A stretch of DNA of 64,000 bases, from assembly GCF_026230105.1 (NCBI RefSeq), contig NC_079479.1, positions 34,627,385-34,691,384 of the forward strand, in the 5' to 3' direction. Below, one piece after another: positions 20,293 through 35,200 of this stretch (position 1 is the stretch's first letter; each line of letters starts with the position of its first letter). Made by a program: the position numbers and the translations under genes. The notes beneath the pieces were generated by a model. The model had not been told where the DNA came from, ran no database searches, and saw nothing but the letters and a program-made list of their open reading frames with translations. The DNA is from Diorhabda sublineata. Lineage: Eukaryota > Arthropoda > Insecta > Coleoptera > Chrysomelidae.

Positions 20293-23200
20293 CTGAAATA
20301 TATCAAAAACGATAAACATTTTGAGTTAAAAAATTATTTTTTATACATAGCTGATTGAAATACGACTATTCGCAAATATTTATACCAACAAATAAAAAGA
20401 TAAACGTCATTTCTTCTTGCTTACGTCACCGGCGCCGATTGAGTTTCGCTGGACGAGCTACTGCAGCAGCATCCGCGCCACATTGTTCTGTTATTTGTTG
20501 TACTGCACCAAATAAAATATTTTTAAGTAATCCTAATGGAAATATTAGGTGTCTGACAATATTATTTGCGGCGAAATAAGTAGCTCCTTCCAAGGGAATC
20601 GATTTGGTGCAAGTTGTTTGAAGAAGTAAGAAAATTTCCCCGCTCCATTTTCAAATAAGAGGTAGAGGAGATTGGGAACGATTGTTGAAGACCCCTCGTA
20701 CGCTGATAACGCCTGCAGTTTCATCAAGATCCACCACTCGAGCTATGTGCTTTCAATATTGTCTAGATACTTACCAACAACCACAGGTAGGGTACTATCA
20801 TGAGAGCTATTCCGGCCGTTATATTCGCAGCTCCCACGCCGATATTTCTTATAGTCGTCGGATATAATTCAGCAGCAAAAACTGGCATGATGGCATTCGA
20901 CGAGCTTATACAAAACTTGCCGATCATGATCAATAATGTTACTAACCATTGTTGATCTTTGTTCAAGAAATAAATTGGTACCGTCAAAATACACGAAACT
21001 CCCGATATCATCATCGTTAAGGATAAAGGCCATCGTCTACCTTTTTTCAAAAGTATGTAAATACTTATAGCTATCGCAGGGATTTCCACGGCGCCTTGAA
21101 GAGCCTGCAAATAGAATGAAATGTTTGTTCTTTCTTTTTACATATTCAAACGTGTTATTTAACTTTTGAACCACCGTTAATTCTCATTTGGTTCATAGTA
21201 TCAACTGACAATTGACATTTGACTTTGTTATAACAATTCGATACTTTTGGCAATCAACTGACAGTTGACAGTTGAATTTGTTGTAACCATTCGATATCTA
21301 TGACTATAAACTGACAGTTGACAGTTGAATTCGTAATATTTTGGTGTAGTTTTCATTTCAGTTTCCGTCTATATTAGAAAATACATAAAAACTGGTAGGT
21401 TGAACAATCGTTAATTCTCATTTTGTTCATAGTATCAACTGACAATTGACATTTGACTTTGTTATAACAATTCGATACTTTTGGCTATCAACTGACAGTT
21501 GACAGTTGAATTCGTAATATTTTAGTGTAGTTTTCATTTCAGTTTCCGTTTATATTAGAAAATACATAAAAACTGGTAGGTTGAACAATCGTTAATTCTC
21601 ATTTTGTTCATAGTATCAACTGACAATTGACATTTGACTTTGTTATAACAATTCGATACTTTTGACTATCAACTGACAGTTGACAGTTGAATTTGTTGTA
21701 ACCATTCGATATCTATGACTATAAACTGACAGTTGACAGTTGAATTCGTAATATTTTGGTGTAGTTTTCATTTCAGTTTCCGTTTATATTAGAAAATACA
21801 TAAAAACTGGTAGGTTGAACAATCGTTAATTCTCATTTTGTTCATAGTATCAACTGACAATTGACATTTGACTTTGTTATAACAATTCGATACTTTTGGC
21901 TATCAACTGACAGTTGACAGTTGAATTTGTTGTAACCATTCGATATCTATGACTATAAACTGACAGTTGACAGTTGAATTCGTAATATTTTGGTGTAGTT
22001 TTCATTTCAGTTTCCGTTTATATTAGAAAATACATAAAAACTGGTAGGTTGAACAATCGTTAATTCTCATTTTGTTTATAGTATCAACTGACAATTGACA
22101 TTTGACTTTGTTATAACAATTCGATACTTTTGGCTATCAACTGACAGTTGACAGTTGAATTTGTTGTAACCATTCGATATCTATGACTATAAACTGACAG
22201 TTGACAGTTGAATTCGTAATATTTTGGTGTAGTTTTCATTTCAGTTTCCGTTTATATTAGAAAATACATAAAAACTGGTAGGTTGAACAATCGTTAATTC
22301 TCATTTTGTTCATAGTATCAACTGACAATTGACATTTGACTTTGTTATAACAATTCGATACTTTTGGCTATCAACTGACAGTTGACAGTTGAATTTGTTG
22401 TAACCATTCGATATCTATGACTATAAACTGACAGTTGACAGTTGAATTCGTAATATTTTGGTGTAGTTTTCATTTCAGTTTCCGTTTATATTAGAAAATA
22501 CATAAAAACTGGTAGGTTGAACAATCGTTAATTCTCATTTTGTTTATAGTATCAACTGACAATTGACATTTGACTTTGTTATAACAATTCGATACTTTTG
22601 GCTATCAACTGACAGTTGACAGTTGAATTTGTTGTAACCATTCGATATCTATGACTATAAACTGACAGTTGACAGTTGAATTCGTAATATTTTGGTGTAG
22701 TTTTCATTTCAGTTTCCGTTTATATTAGAAAATACATAAAAACTGGTAGGTTGAACAATCGTTAATTCTCATTTTGTTCATAGTATCAACTGACAATTGA
22801 CATTTGACTTTGTTATAACAATTCGATACTTTTGGCTATCAACTGACAGTTGACAGTTGAATTTGTTGTAACCATTCGATATCTATGACTATAAACTGAC
22901 AGTTGACAGTTGAATTCGTAATATTTTGGTGTAGTTTTCATTTCAGTTTCCGTTTATATTAGAAAATACATAAAAACTGGTAGGTTGAACAATCGTTAAT
23001 TCTCATTTTGTTTATAGTATCAACTGACAATTGACATTTGACTTTGTTATAACAATTCGATACTTTTGGCTATCAACTGACAGTTGACAGTTGAATTTGT
23101 TGTAACCATTCGATATCTATGACTATAAACTGACAGTTGACAGTTGAATTCGTAATATTTTGGTGTAGTTTTCATTTCAGTTTCCGTTTATATTAGAAAA

Positions 23201-26200
23201 TACATAAAAACTGGTAGGTTGAACAATCGTTAATTCTCATTTTGTTCATAGTATCAACTGACAATTGACATTTGACTTTGTTATAACAATTCGATACTTT
23301 TGGCTATCAACTGACAGTTGACAGTTGAATTTGTTGTAACCATTCGATATCTATGACTATAAACTGACAGTTGACAGTTGAATTCGTAATATTTTGGTGT
23401 AGTTTTCATTTCAGTTTCCGTTTATATTAGAAAATACATAAAAACTGGTAGGTTGAATAGATATATCTACTTACTGAATTGATATATAAGTTTCCGCCGA
23501 TATTACTGAGGTTAAGCACCAATCCGTAATATACCAGATATACACTGAACCATATAACGAATTGGCAGAATGTTTTTTTTCTCATTGAAGATGTCCTGAA
23601 GAGGTCGAAGACCGAAACGTTTTCTATGGACGGCGAACGGAGGTTCGGTTGTAGCTGTTTGTCTAAATTGGCTGGGAGTGGTTTGTTGTTGAATTTCGAC
23701 GCTCGTTTCAATATATACATGACTTCTTTTGTTTTCCCGAAAGCTAAGAGCCATCTAGGAGATTCGGGAAGAACCCACCTATAGACAAAAGAAGTTTCAT
23801 AACATAGTAGGCTGGAAATTACTTATTTTATTAACAAAATTTTTGCGAATATTGTATACAAATATGCTCAAAAATATATTTAATTCAAATCTAAAATGGC
23901 TCCTTTTTTGTGTAACGAGGTTAAAAAAACAGCGAATTGAATTTTTCGAATACAGAAATGGTTTTTCGAAAGTGGATTCTGACAAAAAAATGATTTTTTC
24001 AAATTCATTTTCCCAAAAATGGCTTTCTGGAATTTAATTTTATGAAAATTGGCTTTCAAAAGATCAATTTGGTCCAGCAATCAATTTTCCAAATACAAAA
24101 ATTGCCTATTCCAAGTTTAATTTGAAAGAAAAGCGAATTTTTCGAGTGGAATTCCATCGTAAATGGTTTTACTACATTGAATTCTGACAAAAAATGGTTT
24201 TTCCCAAATTTATATTCCCAAAAATGGCTTTCTGGAGTCTAATTTTATGAAAATTGGCTTTCAAAAGATCAATTTGGTCCAGAAATCAATTTTCCAAATA
24301 CAAAATCGCCTTTCCCAAGTTTAATTTGAAAGAAAAGCGAATTTTTCGAGTGGAATTCCATCGTAAATGGTTTTACTACATTGAATTCTGACAAAAAATG
24401 GTTTTTCCCAAATTTATATTCCCAAAAATGGCTTTCTGGAGTCTAATTTTATGAAAATTGGCTTTCAAAAGATCAATTTGGTCCAGAAATCAATTTTCCA
24501 AATACAAAATCGCCTTTCCCAAGTTTAATTTGAAAGAAAAGCGAATTTTTCGAGTGGAATTCCATCGTAAATGGTTTTACTACATTGAATTCGGACAAAA
24601 ATGGTTTTTCCCAAATTTATATTCCCAAAAATGGCTCTCTGGAGTTAGATTTTATGAAAATTGGCTTTCAAAAGAGCAATTTGGTCCAGAAATCAATTTT
24701 CCAAATACAAAATCGCCTTTCCCAAGTTTAATTTGAAAGAAAAGCGAATTTTTCGAGTGGAATTCCATCGTAAATGGTTTTACTACATTGAATTCGGACA
24801 AAAATGGTTTTTCCCAAATTTATATTCCCAAAAATGGCTTTCTGGAGTTTAATTTTATGAAAATTGGCTTTCAAATGATCAATTTGGTCCAGAAATCAAT
24901 TTTCCAAATACAAAATCGCCTTTCCCAAGTTTAATTTGAAAGAAAAGCGAATTTTTCGAGTGGAATTCCATCGTAAATGGTTTTACTACATTGAATTCTG
25001 ACAAAAAATGGTTTTTCCCAAATTTATATTCCCAAAAATGGCTCTCTGGAGTTAGATTTTATGAAAATTGGCTTTCAAAAGATCAATTTGGTCCAGAAAT
25101 CAATTTTCCAAATACAAAATCGCCTTTCCCAAGTTTAATTTGAAAGAAAAGCGAATTTTTCGAGTGGAATTCCATCGTAAATGGTTTTACTACATTGAAT
25201 TCTGACAAAAAATGGTTTTTCCCAAATTTATATTCCCAAAAATGGCTTTCTGGAGTCTAATTTTATGAAAATTGGCTTTCAAAAGATCAATTTGGTCCAG
25301 AAATCAATTTTCCAAATACAAAATCGCCTTTCCCAAGTTTAATTTGAAAGAAAAGCGAATTTTTCGAGTGGAATTCCATCGTAAATGGTTTTACTACATT
25401 GAATTCGGACAAAAATGGTTTTTCCCAAATTTATATTCCCAAAAATGGCTCTCTGGAGTTAGATTTTATGAAAATTGGCTTTCAAAAGAGCAATTTGGTC
25501 CAGAAATCAATTTTCCAAATACAAAATCGCCTTTCCCAAGTTTAATTTGAAAGAAAAGCGAATTTTTCGAGTGGAATTCCATCGTAAATGGTTTTACTAC
25601 ATTGAATTCGGACAAAAATGGTTTTTCCCAAATTTATATTCCCAAAAATGGCTTTCTGGAGTTTAATTTTATGAAAATTGGCTTTCAAATGATCAATTTG
25701 GTCCAGAAATCAATTTTCCAAATACAAAATCGCCTTTCCCAAGTTTAATTTGAAAGAAAAGCGAATTTTTCGAGTGGAATTCCATCGTAAATGGTTTTAC
25801 TACATTGAATTCTGACAAAAAATGGTTTTTCCCAAATTTATATTCCCAAAAATGGCTCTCTGGAGTTAGATTTTATGAAAATTGGCTTTCAAAAGAGCAA
25901 TTTGGTCCAGAAATCAATTTTCCAAATACAAAATCGCCTTTCCCAAGTTTAATTTGAAAGAAAAGCGAATTTTTCGAGTGGAATTCCATCGTAAATGGTT
26001 TTACTACATTGAATTCGGACAAAAATGGTTTTTCCCAAATTTATATTCCCAAAAATGGCTTTCTGGAGTTTAATTTTATGAAAATTGGCTTTCAAATGAT
26101 CAATTTGGTCCAGAAATCAATTTTCCAAATACAAAATCGCCTTTCCCAAGTTTAATTTGAAAGAAAAGCGAATTTTTCGAGTGGAATTCCATCGTAAATG

Positions 26201-29200
26201 GTTTTACTACATTGAATTCTGACAAAAAATGGTTTTTCCCAAATTTATATTCCCAAAAATGGCTCTCTGGAGTTAGATTTTATGAAAATTGGCTTTCAAA
26301 AGAGCAATTTGGTCCAGAAATCAATTTTCCAAATACAAAATCGCCTTTCCCAAGTTTAATTTGAAAGAAAAGCGAATTTTTCGAGTGGAATTCCATCGTA
26401 AATGGTTTTACTACATTGAATTCTGACAAAAAATGGTTTTTCCCAAATTTATATTCCCAAAAATGGCTCTCTGGAGTTAGATTTTATGAAAATTGGCTTT
26501 CAAAAGAGCAATTTGGTCCAGAAATCAATTTTCCAAATACAAAATCGCCTTTCCCAAGTTTAATTTGAAAGAAAAGCGAATTTTTCGAGTGGAATTCCAT
26601 CGTAAATGGTTTTACTACATTGAATTCGGACAAAAATGGTTTTTCCCAAATTTATATTCCCAAAAATGGCTTTCTGGAGTTTAATTTTATGAAAATTGGC
26701 TTTCAAATGATCAATTTGGTCCAGAAATCAATTTTCCAAATACAAAATCGCCTTTCCCAAGTTTAATTTGAAAGAAAAGCGAATTTTTCGAGTGGAATTC
26801 CATCGTAAATGGTTTTACTACATTGAATTCTGACAAAAAATGGTTTTTCCCAAATTTATATTCCCAAAAATGGCTCTCTGGAGTTAGATTTTATGAAAAT
26901 TGGCTTTCAAAAGAGCAATTTGGTCCAGAAATCAATTTTCCAAATACAAAATCGCCTTTCCCAAGTTTAATTTGAAAGAAAAGCGAATTTTTCGAGTGGA
27001 ATTCCATCGTAAATGGTTTTACTACATTGAATTCTGACAAAAAATGGTTTTTCCCAAATTTATATTCCCAAAAATGGCTCTCTGGAGTTAGATTTTATGA
27101 AAATTGGCTTTCAAAAGAGCAATTTGGTCCAGAAATCAATTTTCCAAATACAAAATCGCCTTTCCCAAGTTTAATTTGAAAGAAAAGCGAATTTTTCGAG
27201 TGGAATTCCATCGTAAATGGTTTTACTACATTGAATTCGGACAAAAAATGGTTTTTCCCAAATTTATATTCCCAAAAATGGCTTTCTGGAGTTTAATTTT
27301 ATGAAAATTGGCTTTCACAAGATCAATTTGGTCCAGAAATCAATTTTCCAAATACAAAATCGCTTTTCCCAAGTTTAATTTGAAAGAAAAGCGAATTTTT
27401 CGAGTGGAATTCCATCGTAAATGGTTTTACTACATTGAATTCGGACAAAAAATGGTTTTTCCCAAATTTATATTCCCAAAAATGGCTTTCTGGAGCTAGA
27501 TTTTATGAAAATTGGCTTTCAAAAGATCAATTTGGTCCAGAAATCAATTTTCCAAATACAAAATCGCCTTTCCCAAGTATAATTTGAAATAAAATCGTAT
27601 TTTTGAATGGAATTTCATCGTAAATGGTTTTACTACATTCAATTTGAAATAAAATGGCTTCTATGACTTTTTTTTGTTAGAAAAACGGTCATAAAATAGT
27701 TTCACAAATGTTATGAGGAAAAAAAATTGATATAGAGAAGCTTTTCCTATTTTAACTTTCTCAAAAATTGCTTCTCAGGATTTAATTTTGCTTCTACGAG
27801 TTCAAATTTTCTTTCAATTAGAATCGAACAAAAATAGTTCATCTTCTTAAAAACTGGCTTCCCCAATTTTAATTTTGTGAAAAATGTCAATTATTATATT
27901 AATTAAGCTAAGAAAATAATCTAATTGTTCGGAATTTCCTCCATCTCCATATTGTTTTGAAAACTTGGCAACGTCATCTAGATACGATAGACAGCTACAT
28001 TATCGGTACAGAAAAGATACGACAGATGTCATTGTGACTAATGGCGACTATCTATAGAATTTTTCTAACGCTACTGTCACACATTTAGGAAAAAGAAAAT
28101 TTAATATTGAATAACGGGTTATACAATCGGATGAAATATATTTATACGTTATCTAAATGCAAATCACGTGGAGGAGTTTCACACAATTACAAACCTATAG
28201 TTAATAATAATAAACTGGATATTTATTCTAATTGAGAGGTTGAATTAAATTAATGATTTCAAAGAACACAATGGTTCCAATAAATATGTGGGTTTGTTTT
28301 GCATATCTTTGTAAAAATCGAATATATTTTTGAATTTTAAATACATCGACATTATTATTTAAAACAGTACAAGGAATTTGAATTACAATAGACGTATTTT
28401 GATGAGGCTGCTTCTTTGTAGAAGAATTTAAAAAGCAATCGACATTCTTTAAGAATTAATTGACTTTAGCCTCTAGCGATTATTTGTTAAGGAAAAAATT
28501 TCGAGTCTCTAGCGGTACCTTGTACGAGTCGTTTCTATGATACGCGGTTACACTGAAAAAAATTCATTATTAAATTTGGACGTTACGTCGGAATCATTTC
28601 TAATTGATATGGCGTTTGAGGAACGACGAATTTCGTAAGTTTATAAAGTGAATACTTGCCCGAAATGGTTGTTATGAATATTTCTACTTTGTAATACTCC
28701 TTATTACCTGTCGTATTCCTTCAATCTTGTCGTGAGTCTATTAGAGTGAACTAGATCTTTTAATAAAAATCTGAGGAAGTTAGGTGTGGAGATATGGGTG
28801 GCGAAATAAATAAGCTTGCGTGTCATATCGGGGTGATTTGACTTACAACAGTTTTTTCTATAATAATATTTGATGATTGTCTACGTTTTATTTTAAATTC
28901 TTCGTATCGATATTTGAAAATATATTTTTTAAAATCACGCACATCCTATTATAGTATATTTTTATTGAATTCAAATTGTTTTAAAAAGCTAGACAGGTCG
29001 AGGAATCGCGAAAAAAGGTATTTACTTGACATTTACCCAAAGAGGGTGAACTTTGATGTGCCTGTGTTTAATTTGGACAAAAAAAAGCTTTTTCGAGTTT
29101 ATCTTTTCACAATATGGTTTATTTCGGTTTAATTTTGTGGAATTTTGCGAAAAATTGCCTTTTCTAACTTTAATTTGGATAAAAAATAGTTGTACTGAGT

Positions 29201-32200
29201 AAAATCTCGTTGTAAATAGTTTTTTGAAAGTCGAGTCTGACAAAAATGGTTTCTTGAAATTTATATTCCCGTAAATAACTTTCTGAAGTTTAATTTTTTT
29301 AAAATTGGATTACATATCTTACACAAGATCAATTTGGTCCAGAAATCAATTTTCCAAATACAAAAATTGCCTTTCCCAAGTTTAATTTGAAAGAAAAGCG
29401 GATTTTTCCAGTAGAATTTCATCGAAAATGGTTTTTCTAAATTGGATTCGGACAAAAATAGTTTTTCCAAGTTTATATTCCCAAAAATGACTTTCTTGAG
29501 TTTGATTTTATGAAAATTGGCTTTCATACGATCAATTTGGTCCAAAAATCAATTTTCAAATTACAAAAAATGCCTTTCACAAATTTAGTTTGAAAGGAAA
29601 ACATTTTTTTTAGTGTAATTTCATCGGAAATGGTTTTTCAAAAGTGGAATCTGACAAAAAAATGGTTTTTTTCAAATTCATATTCCCAAAAATGACTTTC
29701 TTGAGTTTGATTTTATGAAAATTGGCTTTCAAAAGATCAATTTGGTCCAAAAATCAATTTTTCAAATACAAAAAATGCCTTTCACATATTTAGTTTGAAA
29801 GGAAAACATTTTTTTAGTGTAATTTCATCGGAAATGGTTTTTCGAAAGTGGATTCTGACAAAAAAATGGTTTTTTCAAATTCATATTCCCAAAAATGACT
29901 TTCTTGAGTTTGATTTTATGAAAATTGGCTTTCAAAAGATCAATTTGGTCCAAAAATCAATTTTTCAAATACAAAAAATGCCTTTCACAAATTTAGTTTG
30001 AAAGGAAAACATTTTTTTTAGTGGAATTTCATCGGAAATGGTTTTTCGAAAGTGGATTCTGACAAAAAAATGGTTTTTTTCAAATTTATATTCCCAAAAA
30101 TGACTTTCTTGAGTTTGATTTTATGAAAATTGGCTTTCATACGATCAATTTGGTCCAAAAATCAATTTTTCAAATACAAAAACTGCCTTTCACGAATTTA
30201 GTTTGAAAGGAAAACATTTTTTTAGTGTAATTTCATCGGAAATGGTTTTTCGAAAGTGGATTCTGACAAAAAAATGGTTTTTTTCAAATTCATATTCCCA
30301 AAAATGACTTTCTTGAGTTTGATTTTATGAAAATTGGCTTTCAAAAGATCAATTTGGTCCAAAAATCAATTTTTCAAATACAAAAAATGCCTTTCACAAA
30401 TTTAGTTTGAAAGGAAAACATTTTTTTTAGTGGAATTTCATCGGAAATGGTTTTTCGAAAGTGGATTCTGACAAAAAAATGGTTTTTTTCAAATTTATAT
30501 TCCCAAAAATGACTTTCTTGAGTTTGATTTTATGAAAATTGGCTTTCATACGATCAATTTGGTCCAAAAATCAATTTTTCAAATACAAAAACTGCCTTTC
30601 ACGAATTTAGTTTGAAAGGAAAACATTTTTTTAGTGTAATTTCATCGGAAATGGTTTTTCGAAAGTGGATTCTGACAAAAAAATGGTTTTTTAAAATTCA
30701 TATTCCCAAAAATGACTTTCTTGAGTTTGATTTTATGAAAATTGGCTTTCATACGATCAATTTGGTCCAAAAATCAATTTTTCAAATACAAAAACTGCCT
30801 TTCACGAATTTAGTTTGAAAGGAAAACATTTTTTTTAGTGGAATTTCATCGGAAATGGTTTTTCGAAAGTCGATTCTGACAAAAAAATGGTTTTTTCAAA
30901 TTCATATTCCCAAAAATGACTTTCTTGAGTTTGATTTTATGAAAATTGGCTTTCAAAAAATCAATTTGGTCCAAAAATCAATTTTTCAAATACAAAAACT
31001 GCCTTTCACACATTTAGTTTGAAAGGAAAACATTTTTTTAGTGTAATTTCATCGGAAATGGTTTTTCGAAAGTGGATTCTGACAAAAAAATGGTTTTTTC
31101 AAATTCATATTCCCAAAAATGACTTTCTTGAGTTTGATTTTATGAAAATTGGCTTTCTAGAGATCAATTTGGTACAAAAATCAATTTTCCAAATACAAAA
31201 ACTGCCTTTCACGAATTTAGTTTGAAAGGAAAACATTTTTTTAGTGTAATTTCATCGGAAATGGTTTTTCAAAAGTGGAATCTGACAAAAAAATGGTTTT
31301 TTCAAATTCATATTCCCAAAAATGACTTTCTTGAGTTTGATTTTATGAAAATTGGCTTTCTAGAGATCAATTTGGTACAAAAATCAATTTTCCAAATACA
31401 AAAACTGCCTTTCACATATTTAGTTTGAAAGGAAAACATTTTTTTAGTGTAATTTCATCGGAAATGGTTTTTCGAAAGTGGATTCTGACAAAAAAATGGT
31501 TTTTTCAAATTCATATTCCCAAAAATGACTTTCTTGAGTTTGATTTTATGAAAATTGGCTTTCAAAAGATCAATTTGGTCCAAAAATCAATTTTTCAAAT
31601 ACAAAAAATGCCTTTCACAAATTTAGTTTGAAAGGAAAACATTTTTTTTAGTGGAATTTCATCGGAAATGGTTTTTCGAAAGTGGATTCTGACAAAAAAA
31701 TGGTTTTTTTCAAATTTATATTCCCAAAAATGACTTTCTTGAGTTTGATTTTATGAAAATTGGCTTTCATACGATCAATTTGGTCCAAAAATCAATTTTT
31801 CAAATACAAAAACTGCCTTTCACGAATTTAGTTTGAAAGGAAAACATTTTTTTTAGTGGAATTTCATCGGAAATGGTTTTTCGAAAGTCGATTCTGACAA
31901 AAAAATGGTTTTTTTCAAATTCATATTCCCAAAAATGACTTTCTTGAGTTTGATTTTATGAAAATTGGCTTTCAAAAAATCAATTTGGTCCAAAAATCAA
32001 TTTTTCAAATACAAAAACTGCCTTTCACACATTTAGTTTGAAAGGAAAACATTTTTTTAGTGTAATTTCATCGGAAATGGTTTTTCGAAAGTGGATTCTG
32101 ACAAAAAAATGGTTTTTTCAAATTCATATTCCCAAAAATGACTTTCTTGAGTTTGATTTTATGAAAATTGGCTTTCTAGAGATCAATTTGGTCCAAAAAT

Positions 32201-35200
32201 CAATTTTTCAAATACAAAAACTGCCTTTCACGAATTTAGTTTGAAAGGAAAACATTTTTTTAGTGTAATTTCATCGGAAATGGTTTTTCGAAAGTGGATT
32301 CTGACAAAAAAATGGTTTTTTCAAATTCATATTCCCAAAAATGACTTTCTTGAGTTTGATTTTATGAAAATTGGCTTTCTAGAGATCAATTTGGTACAAA
32401 AATCAATTTTCCAAATACAAAAACTGCCTTTCACACATTTAGTTTGAAAGGAAAACATTTTTTTTAGTGTAATTTCATCGGAAATGGTTTTTCAAAAGTG
32501 GAATCTGACAAAAAAATGGTTTTTTTCAAATTCATATTCCCAAAAATGACTTTCTTGAGTTTGATTTTATGAAAATTGGCTTTCTAGAGATCAATTTGGT
32601 ACAAAAATCAATTTTCCAAATACAAAAACTGCCTTTCACACATTTAGTTTGAAAGGAAAACATTTTTTTTAGTGTAATTTCATCGGAAATGGTTTTTCAA
32701 AAGTGGATTCTGACAAAAAAATGGTTTTTTCAAATTCATATTCCCAAAAATGACTTTCTTGAGTTTGATTTTATGAAAATTGGCTTTCTAGAGATCAATT
32801 TGGTCCAAAAATCAATTTTTCAAATACAAAAACTGCCTTTCACGAATTTAGTTTGAAAGGAAAACATTTTTTTAGTGTAATTTCATCGGAAATGGTTTTT
32901 CGAAAGTGGATTCTGACAAAAAAATGGTTTTTTCAAATTCATATTCCCAAAAATGACTTTCTTGAGTTTGATTTTATGAAAATTGGCTTTCTAGAGATCA
33001 ATTTGGTACAAAAATCAATTTTCCAAATACAAAAACTGCCTTTCACACATTTAGTTTGAAAGGAAAACATTTTTTTTAGTGTAATTTCATCGGAAATGGT
33101 TTTTCAAAAGTGGAATCTGACAAAAAAATGGTTTTTTCAAATTCATATTCCCAAAAATGACTTTCTTGAGTTTGATTTTATGAAAATTGGCTTTCTAGAG
33201 ATCAATTTGGTACAAAAATCAATTTTCCAAATACAAAAACTGCCTTTCACACATTTAGTTTGAAAGGAAAACATTTTTTTTAGTGTAATTTCATCGGAAA
33301 TGGTTTTTCAAAAGTGGATTCTGACAAAAAAATGGTTTTTTCAAATTCATATTCCCAAAAATGACTTTCTTGAGTTTGATTTTATGAAAATTGGCTTTCT
33401 AGAGATCAATTTGGTACAAAAATCAATTTTCCAAATACAAAAACTGCTTTTCACACATTTAGTTTGAAAGGAAAACATTTTTTTTAGTGTAATTTCATCG
33501 GAAATGGTTTTTCAAAAGTGGAATCTGACAAAAAAATGGTTTTTTTCAAATTCATATTCCCAAAAATGACTTTCTTGAGTTTGATTTTATGAAAATTGGC
33601 TTTCTAGAGATCAATTTGGTACAAAAATCAATTTTCCAAATACAAAAACTGCTTTTCACACATTTAGTTTGAAAGGAAAACATTTTTTTTAGTGTAATTT
33701 CATCGGAAATGGTTTTTCAAAAGTGGAATCTGACAAAAAAATGGTTTTTTCAAATTCATATTCCCAAAAATGACTTTCTTGAGTTTGATTTTATGAAAAT
33801 TGGCTTTCAAAAGATCAATTTGGTTCAGAAATCAATTTTCCAAATACAAAAACTGCCTTTCCCAAGTTTAATTTGAAAGAAAATCGGATTTTTTAGTGGA
33901 ATTTTTTCGGAAATGGTTTTATTACATTGAATTTGGAATAAAATGGCTTCTATGAGTTTTTTTGTTACAAAAATGATCAAAATGACACACACTCCATTAT
34001 AGTATATTGTTATTCAATTCAGATTGTTTTAAAAAGCTAGACAGGTCGAAGAATTGCGAAATAAGCAATTTACTTGACATCTACTTATTGTACCACGCGC
34101 TGCGCAGAACTTATTGTCACAGGCGTTTCCCATTTCATCAAATAGAGTTTATCTTCCTAAAAATGTACCTCGGTATCAACCAGTACCTAAGTTTCGTCGG
34201 ATTTTTTTATTACCAAGCAAAATATAATCAAACCACTTACCACAAAGTGAAGAACAGAAATCCTGGAATGGAGATGGCCAGCTGAAAGTGCCTCCAGTCC
34301 CTCAACAACCAAGCTATACCGGAAACTGTGATATAACTAACGGACACCGGAAATAAATAAGATATTCCTGTTATAGTCCTCCAATCACCTCCGACTAGTT
34401 CTAAGGAGAGTACGAAACCACTGAATACAACCGAAACCGAAACAAATCCGAGGACCGCTCTAAAAATAGCATAAAAGAGAAACCATGGACTGAAAGCTAT
34501 CAAAGTACCTGAAAAAATAATTAAAAACTTCTAATTAGTCCTTGGAATTCGGAACAAACAAGACATTGCCTACCGACTAATGTTTGTATGGTAACCGATA
34601 TCATCAATGTTTTCTTTCTACCATATTTATCAGATATTATCCCGCTGACTAGACCTCCGATAGCTACCCCGGCAAGAAACAGCATTTCGGCAAAATTTTG
34701 TAGATTTTCTTGGCCACAAATTAAATTGAAATCCGTAATTATTGTAGTTCCTGAAAATATGCCAAAATATATATGGAGGCACGCATCAAATATGTGTAAT
34801 GCCTAAAAAACATGTTGCGCGGCTGTGTACCCGTCACAATATGATTTCCACTCCCACGAGTTACAATCGACGCTGTCAGATGGCGTGCGGCTGTGTCTCT
34901 GTCAAAATACTATTTAAAAAGACTACGACAGCTTCTAAAGTAAAAAGAAGACTAAACAAATTGATGAATCAAACGGAAGTACCGCAATCTACGCAGGCAA
35001 AATAAAAAATGGTGTTGAACCATCGCGAAACTTTCTCCTAGCAAGCCTCTGCTGGGTATCTGGACACTTTGAATCGAAGAAGTAGCAGAAAAAAAATAGA
35101 AGGACCAATCTAAATCGAGCTTGAGATTGGAGATAGCAGATAGAACGTAAGGGTGTTAATTTTTGTCTGGAAGGTTTTTCCAACTGTTTGCATTGAAAAC

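Noticed and set aside
24458..27499. Repeated open frames of 63-92 codons (MAFKRSIW...) as a gene family
   Set aside because: They follow the 203-bp satellite phase exactly, end at the same stop in every unit, and show no recognisable domain; they are a by-product of the repeat.
29795..33059. Repeated 68-codon frames (MKGKHFF...) as tandem small genes
   Set aside because: Same explanation in satellite block B: one frame per 203-bp unit, no promoter or domain, low-complexity F/K/I composition.
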